Below, in pieces: positions 37,834-51,756 of a stretch of 64,000 nucleotides of DNA. The notes below the pieces were generated by a model. That model made no database searches and was not told the origin of the DNA. It worked only from the letters and a program-made list of their open reading frames with translations. The DNA is from JACXTP01 sp963827905. Its GTDB lineage: Archaea > Thermoplasmatota > Thermoplasmata > Methanomassiliicoccales > UBA472. The translations under genes and the position numbers were made by a program. Location: assembly GCA_963827905.1 (NCBI GenBank), contig CAWHCB010000002.1:62001-126000 (forward strand), in the 5' to 3' direction. The stretch's first letter is position 1. Each line of letters begins with the position of its first letter.

Positions 37834-40516
37834 TCAGGCCTTGCCCAGATGGGAACGGATGATCTCCGGGGCCTTCTCCAATGCCTGCTGGACCTTGGCC
37901 GGGTCGCCTCCGCCGCCTTGGGCGAACTCCTTTCGGCCTCCGCCGCCGCCACCCACCAAGCTCATGACCTCCTTGAGCACCGCCCGACTGTCCAGCTCGA
38001 CATCGGCGCTGCGGGAGACCAATACCTTCAGGGCCGGGACTTGAGACGCTATGACCGCCACCACCTTGGGCTCGGACGCCAGGACCTTCGACATGCCGTC
38101 GGGGTCCTCGCCCTCCTGGACCAGATGCACAACGACGCGGACATCGCCCACCATGGGGGCGGAGACCAGCATCTCTCTGACCTTGGACTCGGAGTTGAGC
38201 TGGCTGAACTGTTCCAACCTCTTCTTCTGTTCCTTGAGCTCGCCCAGCACCCGGTCGGTGGCCTCGACCACCTGGTCCTGGGGGGTGTTGAGCCTCTCGG
38301 CCAACGTCTCCACCGCGTCCTTGTCGCGCTGCATCTCCATGATCGCGGCCATGCCTGCGGTGTACTCTATCCTCACGATCCCGTCCTGGATGCGCTTGGT
38401 GCGACGTATGCGCACCGGTCCGATGTAGTTGGTGTTGGGGCAATGGATGCCGCCGCAGGCCTCAGCGTCGAAGCCTTTGATGTCCACCACGCGGATGACC
38501 TTACCTGGCACCGCTCCGCCCTGGTAGAGGCGATAGCCGTGCAAGCCCTCGGCCACATCCCTCTGCATGAACTGGATGTCCACCTTCAGGTTCTGCAGCA
38601 CCACCTTATTGACCTCCCGCTCCAGCTGGTCTCGTTGCTCGGGGGTGAGGTTCTCATAATGGGTGATGTCCAGGCGCGCCTCCTCCACCGCCTTGTGGGC
38701 ACCGGCCTGCCAGACGTGGTTCCCGAAGAGGTTCCGCGCTGCCCCGTTGATGACATGGGCCGCGGTGTGGTGGCGCATCAGCTGCACCCTCCTCTGCCGG
38801 TCGATGCTGCCCTTGACGATGGAACCGATCGCAGGGACCGGACCGTCGATGAAATGCAGAATGGTGGTCTTCACCTTGATGACGCGGTTGACCCTGTGCC
38901 CGTCCAGCACGCCCAGGTCCCACTCCTGGCCGCCGCCCTCGGGATAGAAGGCGGTCTTGTCCAGCACGATACCTCCATTGTAGACGCCAAGGACCTTGGC
39001 ATCGAAATGGTCCATCTCCGGGTCCTCGTAGTAGAGCATGCGGGTCGCAGGCATGTTCTGCGGGTACTCCTCCTTGACATCCACCTCGGCCTCGGGTTTC
39101 TCATGCCGTTTGGCCACCATCATGTAGAAATGGTCCGGAACGTCAACCCGGTCCGGTGCGTACTCCTTGACGATCTCCGGGTTCATGCCCTGGGAATCGT
39201 AGAGGTCGATGAGCCTCTCCAAGGAAAGCTTCTCCCCTTTCTTCAGGTCCTTGACCATCTTGGAGACCAGCAGCTTCCCCCGTTCCAGGGTCTCGAAGTA
39301 ACGTACCTCCTCGACGTTGACCAGGTTGATGATGTCCTCGCGGTTGGCCACCAGCTCCGGGACCACCGTTTGGAAGTAATCGATCTGCCGGTCGACCACC
39401 TCGGAGAGCCTTGATCTCCAGTCCAAGGTTGCGGATGGAGCGCAGAGCGCGTCGCACCAACATGCGGGCGAAGTACCCCTCCCTCACGTTGGATGGGACC
39501 ACGCCATCGTTCAGCAAGAGCATCAGGGCGCGGGAATGATCGCAGACGGTGTAGATGTCCTCCAGCGGGGCCACCATCTTCATCAGCTCATCATAGCTCA
39601 CGCCGATGCGCTCCGCGGTCAGCTCCCTTAGCCGTCGCACGTCCGCCGCGGTCTTCATGTTCATGGCGCCAGCGATCTTGCTGTATTCGGTCAGCACGCG
39701 TTCGTTGAGCTCGACCCCGCACAGCTCCTTGAGCCACTCCACCACCGGACCGAACACGGCCTCATAGGCCGAGGTCTTTCCCTGGGTGACCCAGCAGATG
39801 CGCTCCAGTCCGTATCCGGTGTCGACCACGGTCATGTCCATAGGCTTGCGGCCATCAGGGGTCTCCCGGTACATCATGAACACCAGGGTGGCGACCTCCA
39901 CACCTTCCAACAGCACCTCGACGCAGGGACCGGAGTTACCGCCGCCCTCCCACCACTCCTCGATGTAGCGCAGGCGCTTCGGGTCCACTCCCAGGCGCTC
40001 CGAGAAGAAGCGGTGGCATAGCTCGACGGTCCGGTCCTTGAAGTAGATCTCCTTGCCAGGCTTGTTGAAGGCATGGTGCGCCATCATCTCGAAGAAGGTG
40101 AGATGGCGACCGGTCTTGCCCACGTTGTCTATGTCATTGAACCGGACACAGGTCTGGGAGATGGTGAGGGGATTGGCGGGCGGGTCGATCACGCCGTTCA
40201 GCACCCAGGGCTGGAAGTCGTAGATCGAGGCCTGGGTGAAGAAAACGTCATCGCGCCAGCGCGCCACGATCGGGTATCGCTTGACCCGGCCATGGCCGTT
40301 CTGCTCGAAGAAGGAGAGATATGCCTCTCGGGTGGCGTGCAGGTCCAAAGAGATGTTGGTCGGAGGGTTCCCGATGAAGGTGTACTCCACGCATGGAGGT
40401 TCCCCGCAGGTGGACCAGTCGCCCAGGGTCCAGAAGTGCCGCTTGCACTTGGGACACTCCTTGCGCATGAACCCATTGTCGAGGAAGAACTTAAGTTGGA
40501 AGTCGGACTCCGCCAT
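37834..40516 (-). CDS. alaS: Alanyl-tRNA synthetase, one frameshift
   Basis: Archaeal-type AlaRS of about 894 residues. An N-terminal zinc knuckle (CPKCKRHFWTLGDWSTCGEP, from residue 21) precedes the class II catalytic core (LSFFEQNGHGRVKRYPIVAR, VVDTGYGLERICWVTQG). The editing domain has the zinc motif RHHTAAHV (about 579) and CGGIHC (about 684). The C-terminal oligomerisation domain ends with a Gly-rich GGGGGGRKEF and KVQQALEKAPEIIRSHL. An indel near 39420 splits it. It would charge tRNAs such as the tRNA-Ala at 18904. Confidence 0.97.
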
Positions 40517-40577
40517 GACCCGCAGTATTAAAAGGACCCTATTAGTAATTTTTTGAATTTCCAGCGGTCGATATAGT

Positions 40578-42181
40578 TCAGGCCAGCAACTTCGAGTTCT
40601 CAGTGTAGTCCACCCTAAGGTCGATGACCGCCAAGGCATCTCGGCCCACGCAATCGGTCAGGACCGCGGAGAGCTCCCGCGAGCTGTCCACCCTATAGCC
40701 CTCCGCTCCCATGGACTGGGCTAGCCTGACGAAGTCAGGGTTCTGGAACCGCACCGAGGTGGCCCGACCGCACGCCTTCTCCATCTTCAGCTTGATCAGA
40801 CCGTAACCGCCATCGTTGAATATGATGGTGACGAAGTTCACGCCGTTCTCCTTGGCAGTGCGCCAGCTCCAGACCGGACATCATGAACCCACCATCCCCG
40901 CAGACCGCCACCACATTACGATGGGGGAAAGCCATCTTGGCCCCGATGGCCCAAGGCACGCCCACCCCCATGGAGATCAGGCCATTGTCCAACAGCAGGG
41001 TGTTCTCCTGGAGGACTGGATAGTATTTCGCGAGCCAGATGAGATGGGCGCCGACATCGCTGACCACTATGTCCTCTCGACCCAGTGCAGACCGTATGGT
41101 CCTGATGACGTTCTGAGGTTTGGCCCCCTGGCCCTCGGGCAAGCGCCTCCTCAAGTGAGGGCGCGGGTGCGGTCCCTGACCTCCTCCCCCCAGAGCTGCT
41201 TCCTATGGGCGTTCTCCGCCAGCATATGGAAGATGTGTTTGAGCGGACCAATGACCTGAACGTCCGGCTCCAGATGCTCGGAGTGACCGATCGGTCCCTG
41301 GCCGAAATAGACGATCGTCTTTCTCCGCACCGATGTTCCAGAACTGGGGCTGGAACTCGATCATGTCATAACCTGCTAGGAGCACAAGGTCCGCTCTGCT
41401 CGTAGAACTCGCGGGCATTGTCGCTCGCCCTCACCCCGATGGTATTTAGGCTCTGGTCGGCATCGCCTGGAACGATCCCAGCCCCGAACCAGGTATGGAT
41501 GACGGGCATGTTCCAGCGTTTGACGAGATCACGGAGGGCATCGGACGCCCCGGCCCGGACCACGCCCTGACCGGCCAGTACCAACGGCCTCTCCGCCTCC
41601 TCGATGATGGAGACGATCAGGGCCAGGCTCTTCCGGTCCGGCCATATCAACTCGTTCTCGCATCTGGTGAGCGGCCGCCCCTTCGCCTCGGTGCGCAGCA
41701 CATCCTCAGGCAGCTCCAAGTGCACCGGTCCAGGCCTCTCCTGCCTGGTCACATCGAAGGCCCGCCTCATGAGCACCGGGACCTTGTTGCCCTCGCGGAT
41801 GGTGATGCTCTCCTTCACGATCGGTCTGAAAAGGGCGGGAAGGTCGATCACCTGTTTTCCCGGTGGACTGGTCCGCTCCGTTCCCGCCTGGCCGGTCATG
41901 GCGATGACGGGGGCGAAGCTCAACATGGCATCGGCCACCCCCGTGACTAGGTTGGTGGCACCTGGGCCAAGGGTGGACAGGCACACCTTCGTCTCGCCTG
42001 TCATCCTCGCCTGTACCGCGGCCATGAACGCCGCCGACTGTTCATGCCTGGTCAGTACGAACTTGATCTGGGAGGAGGAGAGGCTGTCCATCAGCTCGAT
42101 GTTCTCCTCGCCCGGGATGCCGAAGATCTGAGTGACCCCTTCCGCTTCCAGGCACTTTACGATGAGCTCAGAGGTCTTCAT
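40578..42181 (-). CDS. Acetolactate synthase-like ThDP enzyme, several frameshifts
   Basis: A thiamine-diphosphate enzyme of the acetolactate synthase/pyruvate oxidase family, about 530 residues. The Pyr domain holds IFGIPGEENIELMDSL with the catalytic Glu in FVLTRHEQSAAFMAAVQARM, and TLGPGATNLVTGVADA. The PP domain carries the ThDP motif VCGDGGFMMSGLEL with NDGGYGLIKLKM. At least four indels, near 41415, 41330, 41150 and 40860, scatter it over three frames. The FGIPGEEN variant fits catabolic or unassigned family members better than anabolic IlvB, and no regulatory IlvH is adjacent. It starts 8 nt after the nifB stop, so the two are co-transcribed. Confidence 0.8.
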
Positions 42182-42189
42182 CTTGCCAC

Positions 42190-43471
42190 TCACTCGAACA
42201 CTCGAGCCCGTTCCTCGAAGATAAACCTCACGGCAGCCCTGACCCCCTCTTCGACGGCGCAGGCGGAGACGAAGGTGTCGATGCCCTCCTCCTGCAGGTA
42301 CTCCTTGGCTGGGTCGCCAAAGCTCTTCGCCACCACGACATCGTTGCCCTTCAAGGCCAAGGCCATGTTCTCCAACTTCCCGCGATGGGATTCACCGAAC
42401 AAGGCCACGTTGGGCATGTTGTCCACTCTTATGCTTCCCTTTGGCCGTGATCTTTCCCTCATGCACCTCGAACAACAGGAATTGAGCGGCCTGGCCGAAA
42501 TGCACGTCCACGTCCACTCCGTCCGAGCTGGCCACCGCCACCTTGTATTTGGCGGCCCCTTCCATCTGTATCCCGAGCGGGAGGTCCTTCGGCGCCTTCT
42601 TCAGTCCGCAGGTGGCGTGGGCGAACTCAGCGGAACGGTCCTCACCCAGAAGGCCGATGGCATCGGCCCGGCAGAAACGGCAGTGGCGCATCTGCCTGAT
42701 GTCCGTCTCGCACAGGTCCTGGAGCTTTTTCCTCTCCTCGGCGGTGGGGGACCGCAGGTCCTCGAAGTTGGAGCCTGGCACTGGGATCATGGGAATGATG
42801 TTGACCATGTACGCCCCCAGCTCCTTGACCTTCTTGGCCACGGCCGGGATGTCGTCGGCGTTGATCCCTGGCACCATCACCACGTTCGCTTTGACCAAGA
42901 GCCCGGCCTCGACCGATCTCTTGATGCCTTCCAGTTGGTTCTCTATCATCAATTTTCCAGCCTCGATGCCGTGGAGGGTCTTGCCTTCGAAAACTACGAA
43001 ACCATACATCTTGGCGGCCACCTCTGGGTCGACCGCGTTGATGGTGACAGTGATGAACTTGACCCCCAGCCCCTTCAATCTCTCCACGTTGCGGGGCAGC
43101 ATCAGGCCGTTGGTGCTCAGGCACAGCGTCATCTCCGGGAAATCCCGCCTCACCATCTCCAAGGTTTCGAACGTCTCCTCGTTGGCCAAGGGGTCTCCAG
43201 GTCCAGCGATGCCGATGACGGTGAGCTGCGGTATCTTTTCCTTCACCATGCGGATCTTGTCCACGGCCTGCTGAGGCGTCAGCACCTCGCTCGTGACGCC
43301 TGGCCTGCTCTCGTTGCTGCAATCGTACTTTCGGTTGCAATAGTTGCATTGCACGTTGCACCTCGGGGCGACCGGCAAGTGCATGCGCGCGAACTTGGTG
43401 TGCGCCTTCTCATTGTAACAAGGGTGGGTCTCCAGTTCCTTCCTGATGTTCTCAGGCACCTGGTCTGCCAT
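42190..43471 (-). CDS. nifB: Nitrogenase cofactor biosynthesis protein NifB, one frameshift
   Basis: Radical SAM enzyme that builds the carbide-centred NifB cofactor precursor. The NifB signature HPCYNEKAHTKFARMHLPVA is followed by the SAM cluster CNVQCNYC (Cys38, 42, 45) and DCSNESRPG. Auxiliary cluster Cys lie in MRHCRFCRADAIGLLGED and HATCGL. A C-terminal NifX-like domain starts at YKVAVASSDGVDVDVHFGQA; it continues after an indel near 42435 (NVALFGESHRGKLENMALAL) and ends RARVFE. About 427 residues. GGAGGAA precedes the ATG. No nifHDK, nifE or nifN is in the window. Confidence 0.92.
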
Positions 43472-43601
43472 GTTTCCTATTCCTCCATCGTCCCACATCC
43501 ATTCCATCAACATCTATAATACAATAACTCAGGGGCTGACATTCACTTTTTGATTTTCTGACAGATATCCTAATGAAACATCATCGAAATTTTATGTGCC
43601 G

Positions 43602-44349
43602 ATGAGCGAGGACGCAAAGAGATGTTGGATCTGCCATCGGACGGAGGGTCGTTTGAGATATGAGCTGCCTGACATCATGTGGCCCATCAAAGGGGACCCA
43701 TTTCGGACCATGTACTTCTCCGCGAACGTTATCGACGTGGACAAGCGGCGAGACACCGACGTCCCGACTGGGGAGACCTTCTACCGACCGAACCTCCCTG
43801 ACGACGTTTCCAGTTATTACGATAAAGGCAAGGACGCCATCGTCCTGGTCAAGAGGCATGCCCTCCCCATATGCCCGCTCTGCTCCGCCCTGATGTTCGA
43901 TAGGAAACCCGAGTTTGCAGGGTCCAGAGGTCGCATCCAAACTAAGAACCATGCGTCAACCTGGAGCGCTCGACCTTTTGGACGACCCTTCGGTGTTGGC
44001 CGAGCATGAGCGCCTGGTCAACAACATATGGAACTACAAGATAGCGGAGGCCCAGCGTTTGGAGGGCGAGTTCCCTCATGCGGAGTTCAAGACGCTGATG
44101 TCCCTCTATCGGACGGACCTCAACGCGCCGGTGACGCCGGTCATGGCCGCCAATAGGACAGGTTTGCAGGAGCCTCAGGCGGTGATAGCCCTGAAGAACA
44201 TCTCGCAGAAATGCCCCGCGCTGGGCAACTTCTATGATGATTCCTCGGTCTTCGTGTTCAACAGCGACACAGATGTCAAGAAGTGCTTGGAGGAGCAGAT
44301 CCAGTTATATCTAAAAAACCCAGATAACCTGGCCTCTCTACAAGCATGA
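43602..44349 (+). CDS. Hypothetical protein with paired CxxC motifs, one frameshift
   Basis: The N-terminal half contains CWICHRTEG (residues 9-17) and, about 80 residues later, CPLCSALM, which together could bind zinc in an HNH-like or treble-clef module. After a frame change near 43935 the second half is helical (LLDDPSVLAEHERLVNNIWN, IAEAQRLEGEFPHAEFK). About 248 residues. No family recognised. It is read divergently from nifB. Confidence 0.55.
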
Positions 44350-44396
44350 TCCTTCGAGCAAAGATGGTTTATACAAGGTAATGGGAGAGGACCGGT

Positions 44397-44795
44397 ATGT
44401 TCGATGAACGGGTCCTCGAGAAGCTCTTCAAGAACATGAACCAGCACGTGCCCTCCCAACGTCCCAATCTAGCGGACCTTTTGGCTTCGAGCGACCCGAG
44501 TTATATCGGGAAGGACGGTCGAACCTATTGTCTCGATCGGGAAGAGCTCAAGCTCATCAGCGCGAACCTGGATCCCTGGGACTGGTCCAGGTTGAAGATC
44601 CCCATACTCCTGATGACGGACACCACCTACGAAGCGGGGTGCTGGAAGGTGATGGGTCGATTGGAGGTCAAATTGGTCTCTCGTCTTATCAATCGTGAAC
44701 CAGAGCGCGAGGACGAGTTCCGCATATTCTATCCCCATCTTCTGGAGATCCGAAAATTACTGCCAACGACTACAAATTCCATGTACATGCCTTGA
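44397..44795 (+). CDS. UPF0216 (DUF61) family protein
   Basis: A 132-residue archaeal DUF61 protein with the family core RPNLADLLASSDPSYIGKDG, TYCLDREELKLISANL, WSRLKIPILLMTDTTYEAGC and a closing strand-helix. Function is unknown. TTTATAC lies about 25 nt before the ATG with no ribosome site, indicating a leaderless mRNA. It is convergent with the 23S rRNA gene. Confidence 0.85.
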   Translation: MFDERVLEKLFKNMNQHVPSQRPNLADLLASSDPSYIGKDGRTYCLDREELKLISANLDPWDWSRLKIPILLMTDTTYEAGCWKVMGRLEVKLVSRLINREPEREDEFRIFYPHLLEIRKLLPTTTNSMYMP

Positions 44796-44884
44796 TGGCA
44801 CATGACCAAATGGTATTGGTTTTATTGGTTTTGATCAAAGCATTATCCAGCATTTCTGCTGACCTTTGAAAAATTAAAAATTTT

Positions 44885-44910
44885 GGAAGAGCGCGATCAT
44901 ACGCAACCTG
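44885..44910 (-). other. 23S pre-rRNA processing stem, 3' arm
   Basis: CGATCATACGCAACCTG (44894-44910) is an exact reverse complement of CAGGTTGCGTATGATCG at 47897-47913, and GGAAGAGC (44885-44892) matches GCTCTTCC at 47934-47941. Together they form the long stem that brackets archaeal 23S rRNA for bulge-helix-bulge processing. Confidence 0.85.
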
Positions 44911-47896
<2,986 letters not shown>

Positions 47897-47941
47897 CAGG
47901 TTGCGTATGATCGGTATTCATCGAACGCCGAGGGCTCTTCC
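47897..47941 (-). other. 23S pre-rRNA processing stem, 5' arm
   Basis: CAGGTTGCGTATGATCG at 47897-47913 pairs perfectly over 17 bp with 44894-44910. A second pairing block at 47934-47941 is separated by 20 extra nucleotides on this side, whereas on the 3' side it follows at once, leaving a large asymmetric bulge. Confidence 0.85.
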
Positions 47942-48068
47942 TCTATTTTCTTTCTCGACGTCCTATACCACTTCCCCGGAGAAGCGAACTTCCCGGGTGC
48001 ATTTAGCATACAACTATCACAGCCATACATATCGTTTGGCCGCGGTGAGTCCCCCAATATTTGAGGGT

Positions 48069-48080
48069 GTATTTATACAT
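48069..48080 (-). promoter_or_regulatory. Probable TATA box of the 23S rRNA gene
   Basis: Minus-strand ATGTATAAATAC is a good archaeal TATA element about 130 nt before the processing stem. A second candidate, TCTTAAATAA (48161-48170), lies 90 nt further upstream, so the gene may have two promoters. Nothing else is recognised between 47942 and 48312. Confidence 0.5.
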
Positions 48081-48312
48081 TGTCAAGACGCTTTTCGCGC
48101 CAAGACAACGCACCATTCACTCGCCTGTTTGGGCGGGTAAATCGGGACACTACAGACCCGTTATTTAAGATTTTTCCATGCTAACTGGTGGCAATGAGCC
48201 CCCAATAGTCTGATGAATACTACCAACTCCCATCATTAATAACTTATGCTAATACAATGGAAACATCGACCTACCATATATTACTCATACAGGACAATGA
48301 CGCATCCCAGAA

Positions 48313-49182
48313 TCATCTCAAACGGGTTTTTTGGACCGTGGCCGATACGTCGCCTAATCGGTCGCAGACCGTCGCCCCTTTATCGCGCAGGACCTGTCGT
48401 TTCTCCTCGTAGGTCCCAGACCGTTTGGAGATGATGGCACCGGCGTGCCCCATCCGTTTCCCTATCGGGGCAGTTCGGCCTGCCAGATAGGCGACCACGG
48501 GCATGTTCAGGTCCTGCAGCACCTTGGCAGCCTCCTGCTCGGCCGACCCCCCGATCTCGCCGATCAACACCACCGATCTTGTGGCCCTATCATCTCTTAG
48601 TTCAAGGAGCGCGTCCTTCATCGACGTGCCATTGACAGGGTCGCCGCCAACCCCGATGCAGATGGACTGACCAACTCCTACCTCCGTCAATCGCTGGACC
48701 ACCTCGTAGGTCAAAGTGCCGGAACGCGACACCACTGCCACATCTCCAACGGCGAATATCGGGTTCGGCATGATCCCCAGCTTGATGACACCAGGGACGC
48801 ATATCCCTGGGCAGTTGGGTCCCAATATCCGTGCTCCTCTCAGGGCGGCATACCTCTTCATGTACGAAGCGTCCCTGATCGGAACATGTTCGGTTATCAC
48901 CACCAGGTTCGTTATTCCGGAGTCGACGGCCTCCACCACTGCATCCAGACAGTGAGGTGCGGGGACGAAAAGCACCGATGTGGAAGGTCGATGGTGTCCC
49001 AAAGCTTCGTTCATCGAATCATAGACCGGAACCCCCGAGACCTCCGAACCTCCCTTCCCGGGCGACACACCGGCCACCACTTTGGTCCCGAACTCCAGCA
49101 TTTGCTGTGTATGGAAACGTCCTTGGTGTCCTGTGATGCCTTGCACCACGACCCGAGTGTCCTTTTCCAACCCCCAGATCAT
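48313..49182 (-). CDS. sucD: Succinyl-CoA synthetase, alpha subunit
   Basis: Converts succinyl-CoA, phosphate and NDP to succinate, CoA and NTP (reversible). The 289-residue subunit shows the CoA-binding Rossmann start RVVVQGITGHQGRFHTQQML, GARILGPNCPGICVPG, SRSGTLTYE and the phospho-His loop KRMGHAGAIIS (about residue 245). Its ATG overlaps the sucC stop (ATGA), so the two are translationally coupled. Intact frame. Confidence 0.95.
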   Translation of the reverse strand: MIWGLEKDTRVVVQGITGHQGRFHTQQMLEFGTKVVAGVSPGKGGSEVSGVPVYDSMNEALGHHRPSTSVLFVPAPHCLDAVVEAVDSGITNLVVITEHVPIRDASYMKRYAALRGARILGPNCPGICVPGVIKLGIMPNPIFAVGDVAVVSRSGTLTYEVVQRLTEVGVGQSICIGVGGDPVNGTSMKDALLELRDDRATRSVVLIGEIGGSAEQEAAKVLQDLNMPVVAYLAGRTAPIGKRMGHAGAIISKRSGTYEEKRQVLRDKGATVCDRLGDVSATVQKTRLR

Positions 49183-50304
49183 TCTCCCACCAGCCTTTGC
49201 GCCAGGGAACGGCAGGCATCATCAATGTCTCGCAATGCTTCCAGGCCCTCACGCCTTAACATTTCGATGCCCTCCGTCTCCATCATCCCCCTGAGCCTGA
49301 CCATGATCGGGAGATCCGTCCTGTCCGATAGGCCCATGAGCACACCCTGGGCCACGGTGTCGCAACGAGTGATGCCCCCGAACACGCATATCAACACCCC
49401 TCGGATATGGGGCAAATTTTCATGGTCCAGCAGCAATCGTACCGCCTCGGCTACCCGAGATGGGTCATCCGTGCCGCTGAGGTCGAGGAAGGCCCCCGCC
49501 CTCAATCCATGCTCGGTAAGCGAATCCATCACCGACATGGACAGCCCCGCTCCGTTGGCCAAAACGGCCACCGGGCCATTCATCTCCACACCGGTCAAAC
49601 CCAGTCTCCTCGCCCGCCTTTCGAAGGGAGTCCTCTCCCTGTCCAGGTCCAGGCCGAGATCAGGATGCCTGAAGGCCGAGTCGTCATTGAAGCGCATCTT
49701 CACATCGGCCACGGCCAGCTCGCCCGATGGCATCAACATCAAAGGGTTGATCTCAAGAAGCTCGAGGTCAAGGTCCCAAAAAGTGTTCCAGAGGAGGTCA
49801 AGCAATTCTTGCTTCCCCTTGGGGTCCTCCATCAATTCGAGGAATTTGATGCGGTCTCTTTCTGTCCTCTGCCAGCCCGATGCATGGGTCCACCTTCTGG
49901 CTCAAAAAACTTCCAGGTCTAGCGTCCTCCACATCGACGCCTCCCAGCGAACCGACCACCATCATCGGCATACCTGAGGATGGGTCGTAGGAGAGGCTGA
50001 GATAGAGCTCCCTTTCCGCACGGACCGCTTGCTCGACCAGCAAAGACATCACCGGTTTTCCGTTTATGGTAAGTCCCAAAATCCTTCGACCCTCCCTCAG
50101 CCCAGACTCGGGGTCGTCAACCTTGACTATCCCGCCCGCCTTTCCACGGCCGCCGGCTAGGACCTGGGCTTTAATCATCACCGGGAAATCCGCTCGAGCT
50201 AGACACTCACTTAGTCGCTCTAGGTTGGGACAAACTTCGCCTCTCGGCACGTCGATGCTCCGTCGTCGAAGGATCTCCTTGCCCTCGCTCTCTAAAAGGT
50301 CCAT
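49179..50304 (-). CDS. sucC: Succinyl-CoA synthetase, beta subunit, one frameshift
   Basis: Nucleotide-grasp subunit. The N-terminal ATP-grasp domain (MDLLESEGKEILRRRSIDVP, IKAQVLAGGRGKAGGIV) and the later half (LELLEINPLMLMPSGELAVA, LANGAGLSMSVMD, VFGGITRCD) are in different frames, with the break near 49870. About 375 residues after correction. Upstream partner of sucD; in methanogens these enzymes serve partial citric-acid-cycle routes and CoA-ester balance. Confidence 0.94.
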
Positions 50305-50410
50305 CTGCTCCTAGCTCCAATGGCAGCATGTCCGTATTTATGATTGCCGTCATCCCATCAGACGTTCTGTCCAGCTGCTTCTGGTCGAGTCATAAGTATT
50401 CACATTAATG

Positions 50411-50418
50411 TTTAAATA
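50411..50418 (+). promoter_or_regulatory. TATA box of a leaderless gene
   Basis: TTTAAATA lies 25-32 nt before the ATG at 50443 with no ribosome site between, the arrangement of archaeal leaderless mRNAs. Confidence 0.6.
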
Positions 50419-50442
50419 AGTGGACAATCTTCGGAATCGTTG

Positions 50443-51114
50443 ATGTCGGTCCTCAGCATTGCTGGCACGGGCTATGACTGCAATTTGTACGTGGTAACTG
50501 GCCCCCATCCGATCTTGATAGATGCGGGGACCGGTATGCACATGCGTAAGGTGCTGGACCGCATCGAGAAGCTTGAGCTGGGGAGCCCGATCGAGAAGAT
50601 CGTCCTCACCCATCGCCATTTTGACCATGTCGGCGGGGCGGCGGACCTTGCCGCCAAGTTCAATGCCGAAGTGCTAATCCATGTGGACGATGCCGATTGC
50701 GTGGAGGGGGGCGACAACGCGAGCACTGCCGCCGACGCCTTCGGTGCCAAGCTGAAGCCCATCAAGGTGACCAGGGTGGCGGAGGATGATGTCATCAGCA
50801 CGGGCGATAATGAACTGACCGTGCTGCACACGCCGGGGCACACGACGGGCAGCATCTGTCTGTACGAGAGGCGCAAACGCTTCCTGATCGCAGGCGATAC
50901 GGTGTTCGTCGGTGGCGTAGGTCGTTGGGACCTTCCCACCGGCAACCGTCGGGAACTGAAAAATTCGATCAGGACCCTGCTCATGCTACAACCCCAGGAC
51001 ATGTATCCGGGCCATGGGCCGACCGCTATCGGGAACGCCACCGAGGCCATCCAAGATGCTTATCACATATTTTCCGAAGTACCGAAATCGCCGAACGTAT
51101 CGGGGGAATTGTAA
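50443..51114 (+). CDS. Metallo-beta-lactamase fold hydrolase
   Basis: A 223-residue MBL-fold enzyme of the glyoxalase II-like group. The metal motif LTHRHFDHVGG (about residues 54-64), LHTPGHTTGSICLYE, IAGDTVFVGGVGRWDLPTGN and YPGHGPT supply the usual His and Asp ligands of a binuclear site. Substrate unknown; hydroxyacylglutathione is unlikely in an archaeon, so another thioester or ester is probable. The next gene (Sua5) starts directly at its stop, giving an operon of hydrolase, Sua5 and MetAP. Confidence 0.88.
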   Translation: MSVLSIAGTGYDCNLYVVTGPHPILIDAGTGMHMRKVLDRIEKLELGSPIEKIVLTHRHFDHVGGAADLAAKFNAEVLIHVDDADCVEGGDNASTAADAFGAKLKPIKVTRVAEDDVISTGDNELTVLHTPGHTTGSICLYERRKRFLIAGDTVFVGGVGRWDLPTGNRRELKNSIRTLLMLQPQDMYPGHGPTAIGNATEAIQDAYHIFSEVPKSPNVSGEL

Positions 51115-51756
51115 TTGGAGATCATCAAGTGCAAGGACAACAACTGCAAGAGATGCGACATGTCAGATGAGACCTTGGAGCATATAATCTCCGAGCTCAA
51201 CTCCGGCAAGTTGGTGGTCTATCCCACCGAGACGCTCTACGGACTAGGTGCGGACCCCTTCGATGAGGCTGCGGTGAAGCATGTCTTCATGGCCAAGAAA
51301 AGGCCTTTCGACATGCCCTTGAGCATAGCCGTCAGCAACGTGCGAATGATGGAAGAGCTGGCCGTTCTGGACAATCGGGCCCGTAAGCTGATCGACAAGT
51401 TCTTGCCCGGGCCATTGACTCTGCTCCTGCAGAAGAAAGCGCTCGTCCCTGACATCGTCACCGCCGCCTCCAACGAGGTCGGCATCCGCATGCCCGACCA
51501 TCCATTCGCGCTTCGCCTCATCGAGGAGTTCGGGCCGATCATCTCCACGAGCGCCAACCTGCACTCCCATCCCAACCCCTACGATGTCCAGCTGGCGATA
51601 AAGGACCTGGGGGAAAGTGCCAGCATCTATGTTGATTGCGGGCCGACCAAGTATGGAAAACCGTCCACCATCGTCCAATTGATGGAGGGAGAGGTAGAGG
51701 TCATCCGGCCGGGTGCCATCCCCATCAGCGAGGTCGAGGCTGTTCTGCATGGATGA
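51115..51756 (+). CDS. Threonylcarbamoyl-AMP synthase (Sua5/YrdC family)
   Basis: Makes threonylcarbamoyl-AMP from threonine, bicarbonate and ATP, the substrate of KEOPS for t6A37. The 213-residue protein has KLVVYPTETLYGLGADPFDE, KKRPFDMPLSIAVSN, LPGPLTLLLQKK, GIRMPDHPFALRLIEEFGPI and STSANLHSHPNP, all YrdC hallmarks. The short length means the C-terminal Sua5 domain is absent. A Cys pair (CKDNNCKRC) sits near the N-terminus if TTG 51115 is the start; ATG 51160 is an alternative that lacks it. Confidence 0.92.
   Translation: MEIIKCKDNNCKRCDMSDETLEHIISELNSGKLVVYPTETLYGLGADPFDEAAVKHVFMAKKRPFDMPLSIAVSNVRMMEELAVLDNRARKLIDKFLPGPLTLLLQKKALVPDIVTAASNEVGIRMPDHPFALRLIEEFGPIISTSANLHSHPNPYDVQLAIKDLGESASIYVDCGPTKYGKPSTIVQLMEGEVEVIRPGAIPISEVEAVLHG

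Noticed and set aside
37834..39414. Plus-strand 521-codon open frame opposite alaS
   Set aside because: Antisense shadow of a conserved alanyl-tRNA synthetase; composition is His/Asp/Leu-rich without any fold signature.
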